From Lineus longissimus (taxonomy: Eukaryota > Nemertea > Pilidiophora > Heteronemertea > Lineidae), in the NCBI RefSeq assembly GCF_910592395.1, contig NC_088314.1:18744070-18808069 (forward strand): DNA of 64,000 nucleotides, read 5' to 3'. Shown here piece by piece: positions 33,041 through 45,600 of the stretch (position 1 is the stretch's first letter; the number at the start of each line of letters is the position of its first letter). The notes under the pieces were generated by a model. It was not told where the DNA came from. It was given only the letters and a program-made list of their open reading frames with translations, and made no database searches. Made by a program: the position numbers and the translations under genes.

Positions 33041-34880
33041 TACATGTACCAATGAGCGCACATTTGGCTATTTTTCACAACAACTCCCAGGCACTTTCCT
33101 AGGCAGGCTACTCGGTAAGTTGGAAAGCCTAACGAAAATACACAAGACAAGATAAGATTCTCGGTCAGCTGGGGGACTGATTCTCCAGGGTGTCTCTTAG
33201 GTAGATCGAACATGATGTGCATCGGGTGTACAATTTCATCGAAGAGGAGTTCCGAGTTGAAATGAAGTCTAATTTACTATTTCGCACCTGTTGGCATCTT
33301 GTGGATCTGTGATGTAGGTTAGTTTTGATATCTTACAAGGATTATTTGATGAAATTAGCTATTGTTCTTGAGCTTAGAGTAAAACCAGTTGGCTTCTCTA
33401 AGCTTAGACAATGTCAGTCATGCAGAGTGCCATTGGTTTTGGTGTATTAACCAGCGGTTCAGTCTTTGCATGCACTCATCTTATCTCAAGAATGCCAAAA
33501 GTGTATACACGCATGTTTCAGAAAAAAGGAATTGTTGATGATATCGTACAGACTTGTGTTTAGTGATGCAGGTAGTGAGTGAGTCATGTATATATTTCAA
33601 CAGGGTTCTCTTCAGGGTTTACTCAAGGTAGGGTGGTACCCTTAGGCTTGATATTCAAGAAGTTTTGCCAGTGTGCAATACAAGGTAGGGTGGCCAGCTA
33701 TTTAACGTAGGGTGGCCCCGTAGAAACCCATTACAAAATTCTAGAACAAGGTATGTTCGGTGGCTCTTCCAAGGTAGGGTGGTAAGCAGCCAAAGTAGGA
33801 TGGGCTGACCTGATGAATGCCCTTGTGGAGAACACTGATTTTAGCATAAGGAAAGGGTGGTCAAAACCAGTGGCAGTCAAATTATTCCACGCACCTGCAT
33901 CAGCAATAAAAAGGACATCTTATGGATCATATCAAAATTGCCTGATACTGTAAGCAGTATTCATCTGGCCTATAACCCTATTCGTCCTTAGAAGCAACGA
34001 GCTCAAGGATATTATTGATAGATTTACTTGGACATCTGAAACAAATAATGTGTTTAATAAATCAAGTCTGCTCATTTTCTGATGCAAGGGCCAACCTCCT
34101 TACAGGAACTTGGTATTCTAATTAGCTGGTCTTCTTAATGAGGTTCTGTTAGTGAATCAATGACTTCATCATATGGTATTTTCTTAACTCCATTCCTTTT
34201 ATTCTACACTTACCATATGTTGAGTTTCTGGAGACCATTTTTCGCATAATGATCTTTTCATTAACCCTTTCACTGGCAGTCATCACTGTAGCCATCCATA
34301 TCCAATATGTATGTTGCCTGGAGAAAATGTTAGATTTCTCCAGTACATCTGCTTAGATATACTGGGCTTGGACAAATGAATTAATGTTGTATGTGTCATA
34401 TTTTCTATTAACTCTTTCACTGCCATGGCCATTAATCGATGTTTTGAGAAGTCTCCTGTTGACTGCCAGGACAAAGATCTATGTCACGCTCAGTTCATCG
34501 AAAGGCCGCCAGATGGCTCCCCAATAGATATGCCCTGGCTTGGCTAACGACAGTCATGTTCATTGTCGACTAGCAGGTAAAAAAATACCAGTCAAATGAT
34601 CATGTCCTTTGTTATTTAGGCCATAGCGGTCAAAGATTGAACAATGCTTTCAGTTTGTGCCTTTGTGCTTGTTAAAATTGTATATTTATGGATGAAATAT
34701 ACCTGACTATTTAAAGTGTTTAATGTATGTATATGTGTGAAGAATATGTCTACGAGATTTTCAAAATGCAATGAAGAAATAAGTAATATCACGATGTGAA
34801 AATTGTTGAAATAAAGAAGAATGTCCATATTTTGATTTTCAGTTTGATTCTTGTTTTCTTGTCCATGGTCTGCTCCCTAC

Positions 34881-34975
34881 TTCACAGTGCAGTTGAACCT
34901 CTCTATTAGGGATTCCCCTGGACTGACACGTGACGTCCTTGATGGAGAGATGTCCTGCCCACTGTGTCGACTCGG
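34881..34975. mobile_element. Dispersed MITE family G, truncated
   Basis: Left part only (GTTGAACCTCTCTATTAGGG); it runs straight into the 34.9-38.7 kb satellite. Confidence 0.6.
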
Positions 34976-37900
34976 CAAGAGACATCAGCCAGTTACAACC
35001 AGATTGAATCGGACCTGGCTACTCCACCATCTTGCCAGCACGGTCATAGAGATGAGACAGTCACAAACCTAAATTTGGTCTGGTTGTGACTGTCTCATCT
35101 CTAGGGATATGGACACGGTGGGGAGGCCAGGCCCAATCTGGTCTGCTCATGGCTGTCTCAACTCTTGAATACCATGTCAACATGGAGGAGCTGCCATGTC
35201 CAATTCGATCAGGTTGTGACTGTCTCAACTCACTCAGCATATGGGCAAGACAGTAAGCAGGCATGTCCAATTTGGTGTGGTTGTGACTGTCTCAACTCCC
35301 CAGTGTATGGCAAGGCAGTAGAGCCGCCAGGCCAGTGTGACTGTGACTGTCTCAACTCCATCGGCGATGGGCAAGAGAGTGAGGCAGTCAGGCCCATTGC
35401 GGCGTGTTTGTGACTATTTCAACTCCCTCAGCCTATGGGGGCACGACAGTATAGCAACCAGGTCCAATTTGGTGTGGTTGTGACTGTCTCAACGTATTGA
35501 AAAGACAGCAGAGCAACCAGGTCCCATTCGGTTTGTTTGTGACAGTCTCAACTCTGTCGGCATATAGGGCATGGCAGTATAGCAGCCAGGTCGAACTTCA
35601 GTGTGGCTGTGACTGTCTCAACTCCCTCATCATATGGGCATAACAGTAGAGCAACCAGGTCCAATTCGGTGTGTTTGTGACAGTCTCAACTCTGTCAGCA
35701 TATAGGGCATGGCAGTATAGCAGCCAGGTCGAACTTCAGTGTGGCTGTGATTGTCTCAACTCTCTCAACGTAAGGGAAAGGAAGTGACTCTGGCCTGGCT
35801 GCGCTACCGTCTCGCCCATACACTGAGGGAGTTGAGACTGTCACAACCACACCGAATTGGACCTAGCTGCTATACTGCCATGGCCATATGCTGATGGAGT
35901 TGTGACAATCGTAAACACACCACATTGGACCCGACTGCTTCACTCTCTCGCCCACCGCCGATGGAGTTGAGACAGTCACAACCACACAGAATTGGACCTG
36001 GCTGCTCCACCGTCTTACCCATACACTGAGGGAGTTGAGACAGTCACAACCAGATTGAATCGGACCTGGCTACTCCACCATCTTGCCAGCACGGTCATAG
36101 AGATGAGACAGTCACAAACCTAAATTTGGTCTGGTTGTGACTGTCTCATCTCTAGGGATATGGACACGGTGGGGAGGCCAGGCCAAATCTGGTCTGCTCA
36201 TGGCTGTCTCAACTCTTGAATACCGTGTCGACATGGTGGAGCTGCCATGTCAATTTCGATCTGGTTGTGACTGCCTCAACTCCCCAGTATATGTCAAGAC
36301 AGTAGAGCAGCCAGGCCAGTGTCAGTGTGGTTGTGACTGTCTCAACTACCCAGTGTATGGCAAGGCAGTAGAGCCGCCAGGCCAGTGTGACTGTGACTGT
36401 CTCAACTCCATCGGCGATGGGCAAGAGAGTGAGGCAGTCAGGCCCATTGCGGCGTGTTTGTGACTATTTCAACTCCCTCAGCCTATGGGGGCACGACAGT
36501 ATAGCAACCAGGTCCAATTTGGTGTGGTTGTGACTGTCTCAACGTATTGAAAAGACAGCAGAGCAACCAGGTCCCATTCGGTTTGTTTGTGACAGTCTCA
36601 ACTCTGTCGGCATATAGGGCATGGCAGTATAGCAGCCAGGTCGAACTTCAGTGTGGCTGTGACTGTCTCAACTCCCTCATCATATGGGCATAACAGTAGA
36701 GCAACCAGGTCCAATTCGGTGTGTTTGTGACAGTCTCAACTCTGTCAGCATATAGGGCATGGCAGTATAGCAGCCAGGTCGAACTTCAGTGTGGCTGTGA
36801 TTGTCTCAACTCTCTCAACGTAAGGGAAAGGAAGTGACTCTGGCCTGGCTGCGCTACCGTCTCGCCCATACACTGAGGGAGTTGAGACTGTCACAACCAC
36901 ACCGAATTGGACCTAGCTGCTATACTGCAATGGCCATATGCTGATGGAGTTGTGACAGTCACAAACACACCACATTGGACCCGACTGCTTCACTCTCTTG
37001 CCCATCGCCGATGGAGTTGAGACAGTCACAACCACACTGATTTGGACCTGACTGCTCCACCATCTTGCCCATACACTGAGGGAGTTGAGACAGTCACAAA
37101 CAGACATTGTGGCTCCACTCCGTGGTTGGCGAGATTTTAACAGCCATGAGCAGACCGACTTGGACCTGGCCACTCCACCGTGTCGATACAGCGAGAGACT
37201 CGAGACAGCAGTAAACAGACTGAAACAGACATAGAAGCCCCAACACGGCGAGAGAGAGGAGGCGGTCACAGCTAGACCAAAGTATACGTGGCTGCTCCAC
37301 CGTCTTACCAACACAATGAGAGCTAAGACAGCCCTACCATAGAGGCAAGACGGAGTGACAGCCAGGTTCGATTCCGTCTGGTTGTGACTGTCTACACATG
37401 TTGAATTGAAGGTAGAGCTGCCAGGTCTGATCCGGCTTGGTTGTAATGGCCTCGACTCTCTCTCACCCTATGGGCAAGACAGTAGATCAGAGCTGCCGAA
37501 TTGGTTCGGGCTGCTCCACCGTCTTGCCAACACACTGAGGTAGCTGAGACAGTCTAAACCTCACCGAATTGGAGCTGACTGCTCTACCATCTTGCCTCCA
37601 GACCTGTTTCAGCCTTTTTAGAGCTGTCTCGCATCTCTCGCTGTATTGACACGGTGGAGTTGCCAGGCCCAATTTGGTCGCTCAACTCTCGCTACATCTA
37701 AAGAGTGGAGTTGCAAGGCCGATTCGGTCTGTTTGTGACTGTCTCAACTCCCTCCGTGTATTGGCAAGACGATAGATCAGCCAGGTGCAATGTGGCCTGG
37801 TCTCTCTCAGTGTATCGGCAAGACGGTAGAGCACCCAGGCCAGAGTCAGTGTGGTTGTGACTGTCTCAAATACATCTGCGTATGGTCAAGACGGTAGTGC

Positions 37901-38700
37901 AGTCAGTCCAATTTGGTGTGGTTAACGTTGTGACTGTCTCATCTCCCCAGTGTATGGTTAAGACACTGGATCGGCCAGGCCAGAGTCAGTTTGGTTGTGA
38001 ATGTCTCCACACCCTCAGTGTATGGGCAAGACGGTGAGAGCAGCCAGGCCAACTTTGATGTGCTTGTGACTGTCTCAACTCCATCTGCGTACGGGTAAGA
38101 TGAAGGTCCAATTCGGTGTGGTTTTGACTGTCTCAGCTCCCTCAGTGTGTTGGCAAGACGGTTGAGCAGCCAGAACAAATTCGGCAGCTGTACTGTCTTT
38201 CCCATAGGGTGAGAGAGTCGAGGCCGTTACAACCAGGCCGGGCCGGATCAGACCAACCAGCTCCACCATCTTTTCAACATGGGTAGACAGTCACAACCAG
38301 ACGGAATCTGACCCGGCTGTCACTCCGTCTTGGTAGGGCTGTCTTAGCTCTCATCGTGTTGGTAAGACGGTGGAGCAGCCACGTATAATTTGGTCTCGTT
38401 GTGACCGCCTCCTCTCACCGTGTTGGAGCCTCCAGGACTTTTTCAGTCTGATTACAACTGTCTCGTGTCTCTCGCTGTATGGACACGTTGGAGGAGCCAG
38501 GCCCATTTTGATCTGTTCATGGCTGCTCCAACTCTCGCCTTATCCACTGAGTGGAGTTGCAGGGCCGATTTGGTCTGTTTCTGACTGTCTCAACTCTCTG
38601 AGTCGGTTGGCAAGATGGTGGAGCAACAAGGACACATCCAATGTGGTTGTAACTGTCTCAACTTCACCTCAACTGAGTTGCAAAGTAAGGTTCTTTGTCA
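34890..38700. repeat. Complex satellite, 60-75 bp units in both orientations
   Basis: Units centre on GGTTGTGACTGTCTCAACTC and switch orientation several times (for example near 35080, 35800, 36110 and 36860). A roughly 1.05-kb segment is duplicated: about 34990-35980 and 36045-37030. No protein family is recognisable in the open frames. Confidence 0.92.
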
Positions 38701-39109
38701 GTGCAATAAAAGACCCACTAAGTGAAAAGCATGATTAGCTTATGTGGACTCATCCTCTGGCCGACGATAGAGTCACTTGGCCAATAAACCACATTAGTGC
38801 GCAACATGGTGAGAGAGATGAGACAGTCTCACCCTGAGTGAGTTGGGCCCGGTGCCTCCACCATGTCGCCAACACGGTGAAAGGGATAAGACAGTCTCGT
38901 CGGTTTCCTGGCCAGAGACCAATCACCTGTGTTACCACGGGTGGAATGCAATTTTACATGCGCGACATTCATCCCTGCCCAACCTTGGGGCCCACATCTT
39001 GATCCTATTATCTTGCAAGGACGTTATCTGAAGTCACAACCAAGCTGTCTCCCAATATCACCCAATGAAACGCTACTCGTAACTTGAGTCCTCATCCCTA
39101 GAGATGCTC

Positions 39110-40000
39110 GGTCTGGTTGTGACTGTCTTGTCTCTCTCCCTGCTTTCGTGCTGGTCACAATACGCACATGGTTGTCTGATGAGATAGGGCCCGAGCTAGT
39201 GGTTGTGATATGTCTCTCTCCCTGCTTTCGTGCTGGTCACAATACGCACATGGCTGTCCGATGAGATAGGGCCCGAGCTAGTGGTTGTGACATGTCTCTC
39301 TCCCTGCTTTCGAGCAGGTCACAATACGCACATGGTTGTCCGATGAGATAGGGCCCGAGCTGGTGGTTGTGACATGTCTCTCTTCCTGCCTTTGAGCAGG
39401 TCACAATGCGCACATGGTTGTCCGATGAGATAGGGCCCGAGCTGGTGGTTGTGACATGTCTCTCTTCCTGCTTTCGTGCTGGTCACAATATGCACTTGGT
39501 TGTCCGATGAGATAGGGCCCTAGCTAGTGGTTGTGACATGTCTCTCTCCCTGCTTTCGTGCTGGTCACAATACGCACATGGTTGTCCGATGAGACAGGGC
39601 CCGAGCTTGTGGTTGTGACATGTCTTTGTGCTTGTCACAATACGCACATGGTTGTCCAATGAGACAGGGCCCGAGCTAGTGGTTGTGACATGTCTTTGTG
39701 CTTGTCACAATACGCACATGGTTGTCCGATGAGACAGGTCCCGAGCTAGTGATTGTGACATTTCTCTCTCCCTGCTTTCGTGCTGGTCACAATACGCACA
39801 TGGTTGTCCGATGAGACGGGGCCTGAGCTAGTGGTTGTGATATGTCTCTCTCCCTGCTTTCGTGCTGGTCACAATACGCACATGGTTGTCCGATGGGGAT
39901 AGGGCCTGAACTAGTGGTTGTGACATGTCTTTGTGCTTGTAACAATACGCACACAGTTGTCCAATGGGATAGGGCGCAAGCTAGTGGTTGTGACATGTCA
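39110..40000 (+). repeat. 82-bp tandem array with a 70-bp variant
   Basis: CACAATACGCACATGG motifs lie at 39156, 39238, 39320, 39402, 39484, 39566, 39636, 39706, 39788, 39870 and 39941. Period 82; three units lack 12 bp. GTTGTGAC and GTCACAA in each unit form inverted arms and link it to the neighbouring satellite. Confidence 0.95.
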
Positions 40001-40230
40001 TTTTGGGCTGAAAACTCAGGATGTCCGATGGTCTGCTTGGCCTTTTAACACTATACCTCCGGCAACAAAAAGACAAACAACACTTCCACTATAATCACTT
40101 ACTTTAAGTGTGTATTAAGAATTAAGTGTTTGTACAACCCCAGATACAGGGGTATTGTTTATAATAAACCTATAGTGTGCATCCTAATTTAACTGAAACA
40201 CATACAAGAAAACACATTAGAATACATGTA

Positions 40231-40420
40231 CAGGGAGTCCAAATAATCTACCAATAGAAAGACCATATAATTTTTAACTAACATGAAGTTGGCCAATCAA
40301 ACTCAGACAGTTAGTTACACTTAGTCTGAGAATGCTGTCCGATTTTACCAACAGGCCTACCTCATTTTACACAAAAAATTATAGGTCCTTTTTATGGCGA
40401 TGTTTTTTTCGACCACCCTG
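40231..40420. mobile_element. Mariner-type MITE
   Basis: Inverted ends CAGGGWGKYCSAAAWAA flanked by TA. About 190 bp, no transposase. Confidence 0.65.
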
Positions 40421-40751
40421 TATATCACAAGTCAAGAAAATAGCATCTTGAGGAATCCCAATGTCACAGCAGACCAACAGGCATTGACAGAGGGAGTGAC
40501 TACCATTTACTCTGGCCGTAGGCTACGTAATCTGTGGACTAGTGGGCTGTGGACTGTTTCTTTCCTCGTACAACCAAGGGGAACATTGAACAGGCCTAAC
40601 AAAGTTCCAGTTTCTGTTTGGCGCGTCACAAGGTCCCAAGCTGACACAGAGCAGGGAAAGACTGCACAAGAGAACAGTTGATGGCCGATCAGCCTTATGG
40701 AGGAGGAATACAGTCTAATCCTTTCCAATTGGATTAACCATATAAACTATA

Positions 40752-40933
40752 TACAGTGGAACCTCCCTTAGGTGACACCTCTTTACCAAGGACAACCTCT
40801 CTATTAAGGATGCTAGTTTTGGTCCCAAATTGGTAGTTTCCATTCAATTTGACCTCTCTAATCAGGACACCTCTCTATTAAGGACAGCATTTGTCAGTTC
40901 CGAGTGTGTCTTTAAAAGAGGGGTTCTACCGTA
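40752..40933. mobile_element. Dispersed MITE family G
   Basis: Full copy with inverted ends TACAGTGGAACCTCCC and GGGGTTCTACCGTA. Confidence 0.82.
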
Positions 40934-42044
40934 CAGGTAAATTATATATATTCAAGACTTCACAGAAATAGGTGCCTTAGGCCTGCATGATTATTCGGAC
41001 AGAACCAAAATCATAAATTTACACCATTCTGTATAAATTTGTGAGAAATGATGTTGATGAATAAATAGAAAGTTAGATATTACTACAAGAGAAGCATGAA
41101 TAAGTTTCAAAGAGAAAATGTATCTGAAAACTCCACTTACCAAGCAAAATTAAAACATTTCATGAAAATGTTTTCTCATAGTGACAAATATTAATACTGG
41201 CCAATGTTTACTCAAAGAATTGTTTGATAACAAATGTTATTTGGAATGCTGACATTAATTCTTCAATTCAAAGTTAATTAATTAACAGCTCATATCATAG
41301 TACGGAACTCAGATATTTAGCTACCTGACATATGGTTTTGGTAACGTAACATATGGTTTTGGTAACGTAATAATTTTGTCTTTACAGCAAAAAGGCCACG
41401 TAAATTCTAATTCTAGAACAAGTGGGTCACCTTATAACTAATCGAAATAACGATCGAAAGACTCCAAGTTCAAATTGATAATGTAAAAATACTCAGCCAC
41501 CATACATACTTTCATAGAGCAGCTGGTTTTAAACTTGATTTTCCCCGAAAATATTGCAACTAGTGACATTGACTTTTCAAACAAGTCTCGATAGCACATA
41601 ACGCAGAGAGCACATGGATTTCCCGATTGTATCGTGATAGATAAGTGTCACGACTTCTCCGGGGTGTACAGATTTTCCAAAAGCCTTATAAGAGCCCCAG
41701 TCCTATAATCCTCAGAAAAGCCCCAGTACAAGGATTTCAAAAACACCCAAATATACATAATAGCTTAAAGGCAGAGTCCCTGCATGAACATGCTTACAAA
41801 GTGGAAATGCTATGCTTGAGCTGGGCCAAGATAGCAATCAAGATATCGCTATTGACAACTTTTGCCATGTCGCCCAAACCAACTATGCAATCAGTTGGCA
41901 TGACAGCAAGGTCATTGAACCCAATCGAAATATCCGCTGGGTGGAATCAATCTGGATTAGGAAAAAGTACAAGAACAGAGACGAAGGGGCTTCAAATAAC
42001 ATTGCACCTCACCTTTAGGACGAAGCTTTGTTGAAAACAACCCC

Positions 42045-42255
42045 CTAGCCGTCAATAGAAGAACCAAGGAACTTTCTTCTGAGGATACGTCTTGAGTCGT
42101 CATGAAACGTCAAGGTATTTGTTGTTTCAATACTGTTTCATGAAAAACCCCTAGCTGTCGATAGAAGAACCAAGGAACTTTCTTCAGAGGATATGACTTG
42201 AGTCGTCATGAAACGTCAAGTTATTTGTTGTTTCAATACTGTTTCATGAAAAGAT
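42045..42255 (+). repeat. 107-bp direct duplication
   Basis: Two copies of a segment containing AGAAGAACCAAGGAACTTTC and TGAGTCGTCATGAAACGTCA, downstream of the MON1 stop. Confidence 0.9.
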
Positions 42256-42648
42256 AACATTTTTCTATAGTCTCAGCATGTGGGTAAATTGATTCTCCAG
42301 CTTGACCCAGTCAACACGTTCACAAATGGACCTTGCCTTGTTGCTCAAGTGTTTTTCATATACATCTGGCCAAAGGCACTTAGTTGAACCTAGCACTGTG
42401 ACCAGATCACATTTACCAAAAGACAGTGGTGTTACACAACACTAGATTCTACTTAGGGCCTAACCAATGCTCTTTCAACATGTCAACTAAAGCCGGTCAA
42501 CTATGACACTGGCTTCCCAGAGCTGTGTAACATTACTATTTGTGATCACACTATAACAGTTTAGTGACAAGAGGCCAGCTAGGTACCTTTGGCTAGATCT
42601 CTCTGAAAATCACTTGAGCACAAGTAACTCGTACAATGAATCACAATT

Positions 42649-45600
42649 CTAGAATGTCGGCGAGTTCAGTATAAACAGGCGGTCCTCCTCTTTCTTGATC
42701 CACTTCAGCAGACGGTTGACAGAAGCGATTGCTACAGGCTTGGTAGTTAGTGGTCCAAATATGGCGTACAGCTCGAATCCCGAGGTCACCTGAAAATGGG
42801 AATATCATTTTATAGATAAGCTTTCATAGGATATAACGCAGTCAAGGACTTGACATCGAGCCATACTATATGTAGAAATCAGAGACCCAATTTCAGCTAA
42901 CAAAAAAAAAAAATCTCTGCAAAGAGGCAGATAATGTTGTTTGCAGGAATTACAGGTCATCAGAAGCATGTCCTGGCATATTTACATATCTTTTGAATAG
43001 TTTTATTAACACGCGTGGAACTAAAATTCTGGCTCTTCACAGTCCTTTGAATGAGACGTAACAAGGTTCCTTGTATCTGTGGTCTATGTCAGGGCAGGCC
43101 AAAGACCCTACCTGGTCAGAAACATCAGTAGCTTGCGTGGACTCTACCTCTGGTCGAAGTCGGAGTCACTAGGCCAAAAAGCAATTGGTGCCTAACCGCA
43201 GTGGCACATAAAACGCTCATCCCGCCTTGGAGGAGGAATACTCTCTGGAGAATAACACCAACAAGTGCAAAGCGAACACTGAAGATGAATGAAGAAATAG
43301 TTCTATTTAGAATATTTTTTTATTCTGACCACTCACCCATCCGAGCAACGTCTCGTACTCCCCGACATGGAATAGTATCTTCAGAGGCCTCGCAGTGCAG
43401 TGTATCCTGTGATGGAGGTACTGATACAGGCCGTACAACCGCGTCTGCTCCTCATCTGAAATGTACGGCGCTTCGAAATCTGGACTGGTGAACTGTGCGG
43501 TGCTTCGCGACTTGTACATAAAGTGCCGAAGGTCGGGGATGCCAACTTGCGTAGTGCTGTAACCTTTCCTTTTCAAAGACTCGTTGATTGCTTGTAGGCA
43601 ATTGTGTCGTTTTAACCTCTGGAAGAAATTAATCATGAAAATGGTTACCAAATGATAGGGTACTCTAGAACTTCCCTTAGCGGATGCCTCTCTATTAATG
43701 ACACCCTCTCTATTCAGGACACTGCATTTCGTCCCCAATTGGTAACCTCCATTCAATTTGACCTCTGTAATCAGGACACCTATCACTTAAAGGACAGCAT
43801 TTGTCAGTCCTGGTCAGGAGTAGGAGGCAAGAGTTACACTCATCATCGAGATACAAGACATGCCCCATCGCTACTGTTATAGTCCCTTTAAGTATGCTAC
43901 TGGTGCAGGCTGTACTTACATCTAGTATCCTATTCCTACAGTCTGACAGTTTAAAGAATGTATCACGATCTACAGTCAGGAGGAGGAGGCAAGAGTTACA
44001 CTCATCATCTAGATACGAGACATGCCCGTGAAGGTAACCACTGAAGGAAAGATGCATCATTATTAGACATGTAAGCGAGGTTAAGACGATTTTTTTTACG
44101 ACTCTGGCTCTGCCTGACATCATCAATTTAAACACACTTAAACTTTAAGGTGGGCTTTAGGCTAAGCTGACCTCAAGAGGACGAACATGGCCGAGTCCGG
44201 AAAGTGCCAGTGCAACGCATCAGACCAGACACCCGAGCATGTGCTCCTGAACTGCCCACTCTGGGACACTGAGAGACTGGCCACATGGCCACACAGTGCA
44301 TCAATGGAGACTAAGCTCTGGGGATCAAGGGAGGAACAAGAGACAACAGGTTTATTACAGACATAGGCCTGGTTCTTACAGTGTGATCCTCTTGCGATGC
44401 TCCAGAACTACCCACTCTGGGGCACCGAGAGACTGGCCACATACATGGCCACACGGTGCATCAATGGAGACTCAGCCATGGGGATCAAGGGAGGAACAAG
44501 AGATGACAGGTTTATTCGAGACATAGGCCTGTTTCTTACAGTGCGATCCTCTTGCGATGCTCCAGAACTACCCACTCTGGGACACCGAGAGACTGGCCAC
44601 ATACATGGCCACACGGTGCATCAATGGAGACAAAGCACTGGGGACCAAGGGAAGAACAAGAGATGATAGCCAGGTTTATCAGACACATAGGCCTGATTCT
44701 GTAGCAAAATCAAACGCTAAGAACAAGATACTGACCTGGTATCAAACTTGGGTAGACATATGGGCGTCCACGACTCTGCCGCCTTGAACGACTCTGATGC
44801 ATTGACCAGGTTGATAATAAGATGCAGGTCTATTGGATGAAGGAAATACTTCTTCATTCGCACCAGGGTTACCAGTTGATTATTTGCTAGGAGAATGGCA
44901 AACACTAAATCCTGAAAGCCAAATGGGAAAGTGAGTTTCAAGCATACACAGGTAATGGAAAAAAATTTGTTGTTCATGACAAAATGGCCAATTGAGTCAT
45001 CATCATCAATAGCGGCTTCGTGGCCCTCCTGGGTCTTTGCCAGTCATATAGGATTTGTCTAGAATGGTTCAAGGGGTATGCCCTTCATAATCACTGGTGG
45101 TCTAGGAAAATAGAACTGCAGCTGTACATGTACATATTGCTGTAGTGCAGTTATGATGAATTCGAATTTGCTGAAACGCGGTACTAAGAGTATTAGTACA
45201 TGCTGTATAGTCGTCTACACAATGGCACTGTCGAAGTTTGCATCCAGTGCATTTTTACAATTTGAAATATTCAAATTCAATTACAAATTTCAAATATTCA
45301 ACGAACAGCACTGGCCATTAAAGGGTAACTCGTGTCAAATTTCACCATATAATGTTTTAGCTGTTGTTGACAAATGACTACGTCACTTTCTCATAAATCG
45401 GTAAGGTTTTCGAATCGAAATGCACATTTTCTATAAATTGATGGTTTAATCCCGCCCGGACGGCTCGCTGCGATGCCATAATAAATCTACCGGTAATCAA
45501 AAATAGAAAATTTGAGCTTTACATTTGTGATCAACAATGGACTTATTTCCGCAAAGTTGTAAATCACATCATAGTATCACTTTAAGGGTCACTGACTTGG

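Larger units (their letters stand above)
30178..42648. other. 12.5-kb region without a recognised gene
   Basis: ARL6IP5 3' UTR, a foldback element, the 50-bp array, and AGGGTGG-rich degenerate repeats (33600-33830). Then come the two large satellites, MITEs and the 107-bp duplication. Between repeats I see AT-rich sequence with no family match. Confidence 0.75.

Noticed and set aside
39110-40000. Regular 82-bp array considered as a CRISPR-like array.
   Set aside because: The whole unit is repeated with no unique spacers, and the sequence is eukaryotic; it is a satellite.
40394-40681. 95-codon plus-strand open frame.
   Set aside because: It overlaps the end of a mariner-type MITE and shows no family motif.
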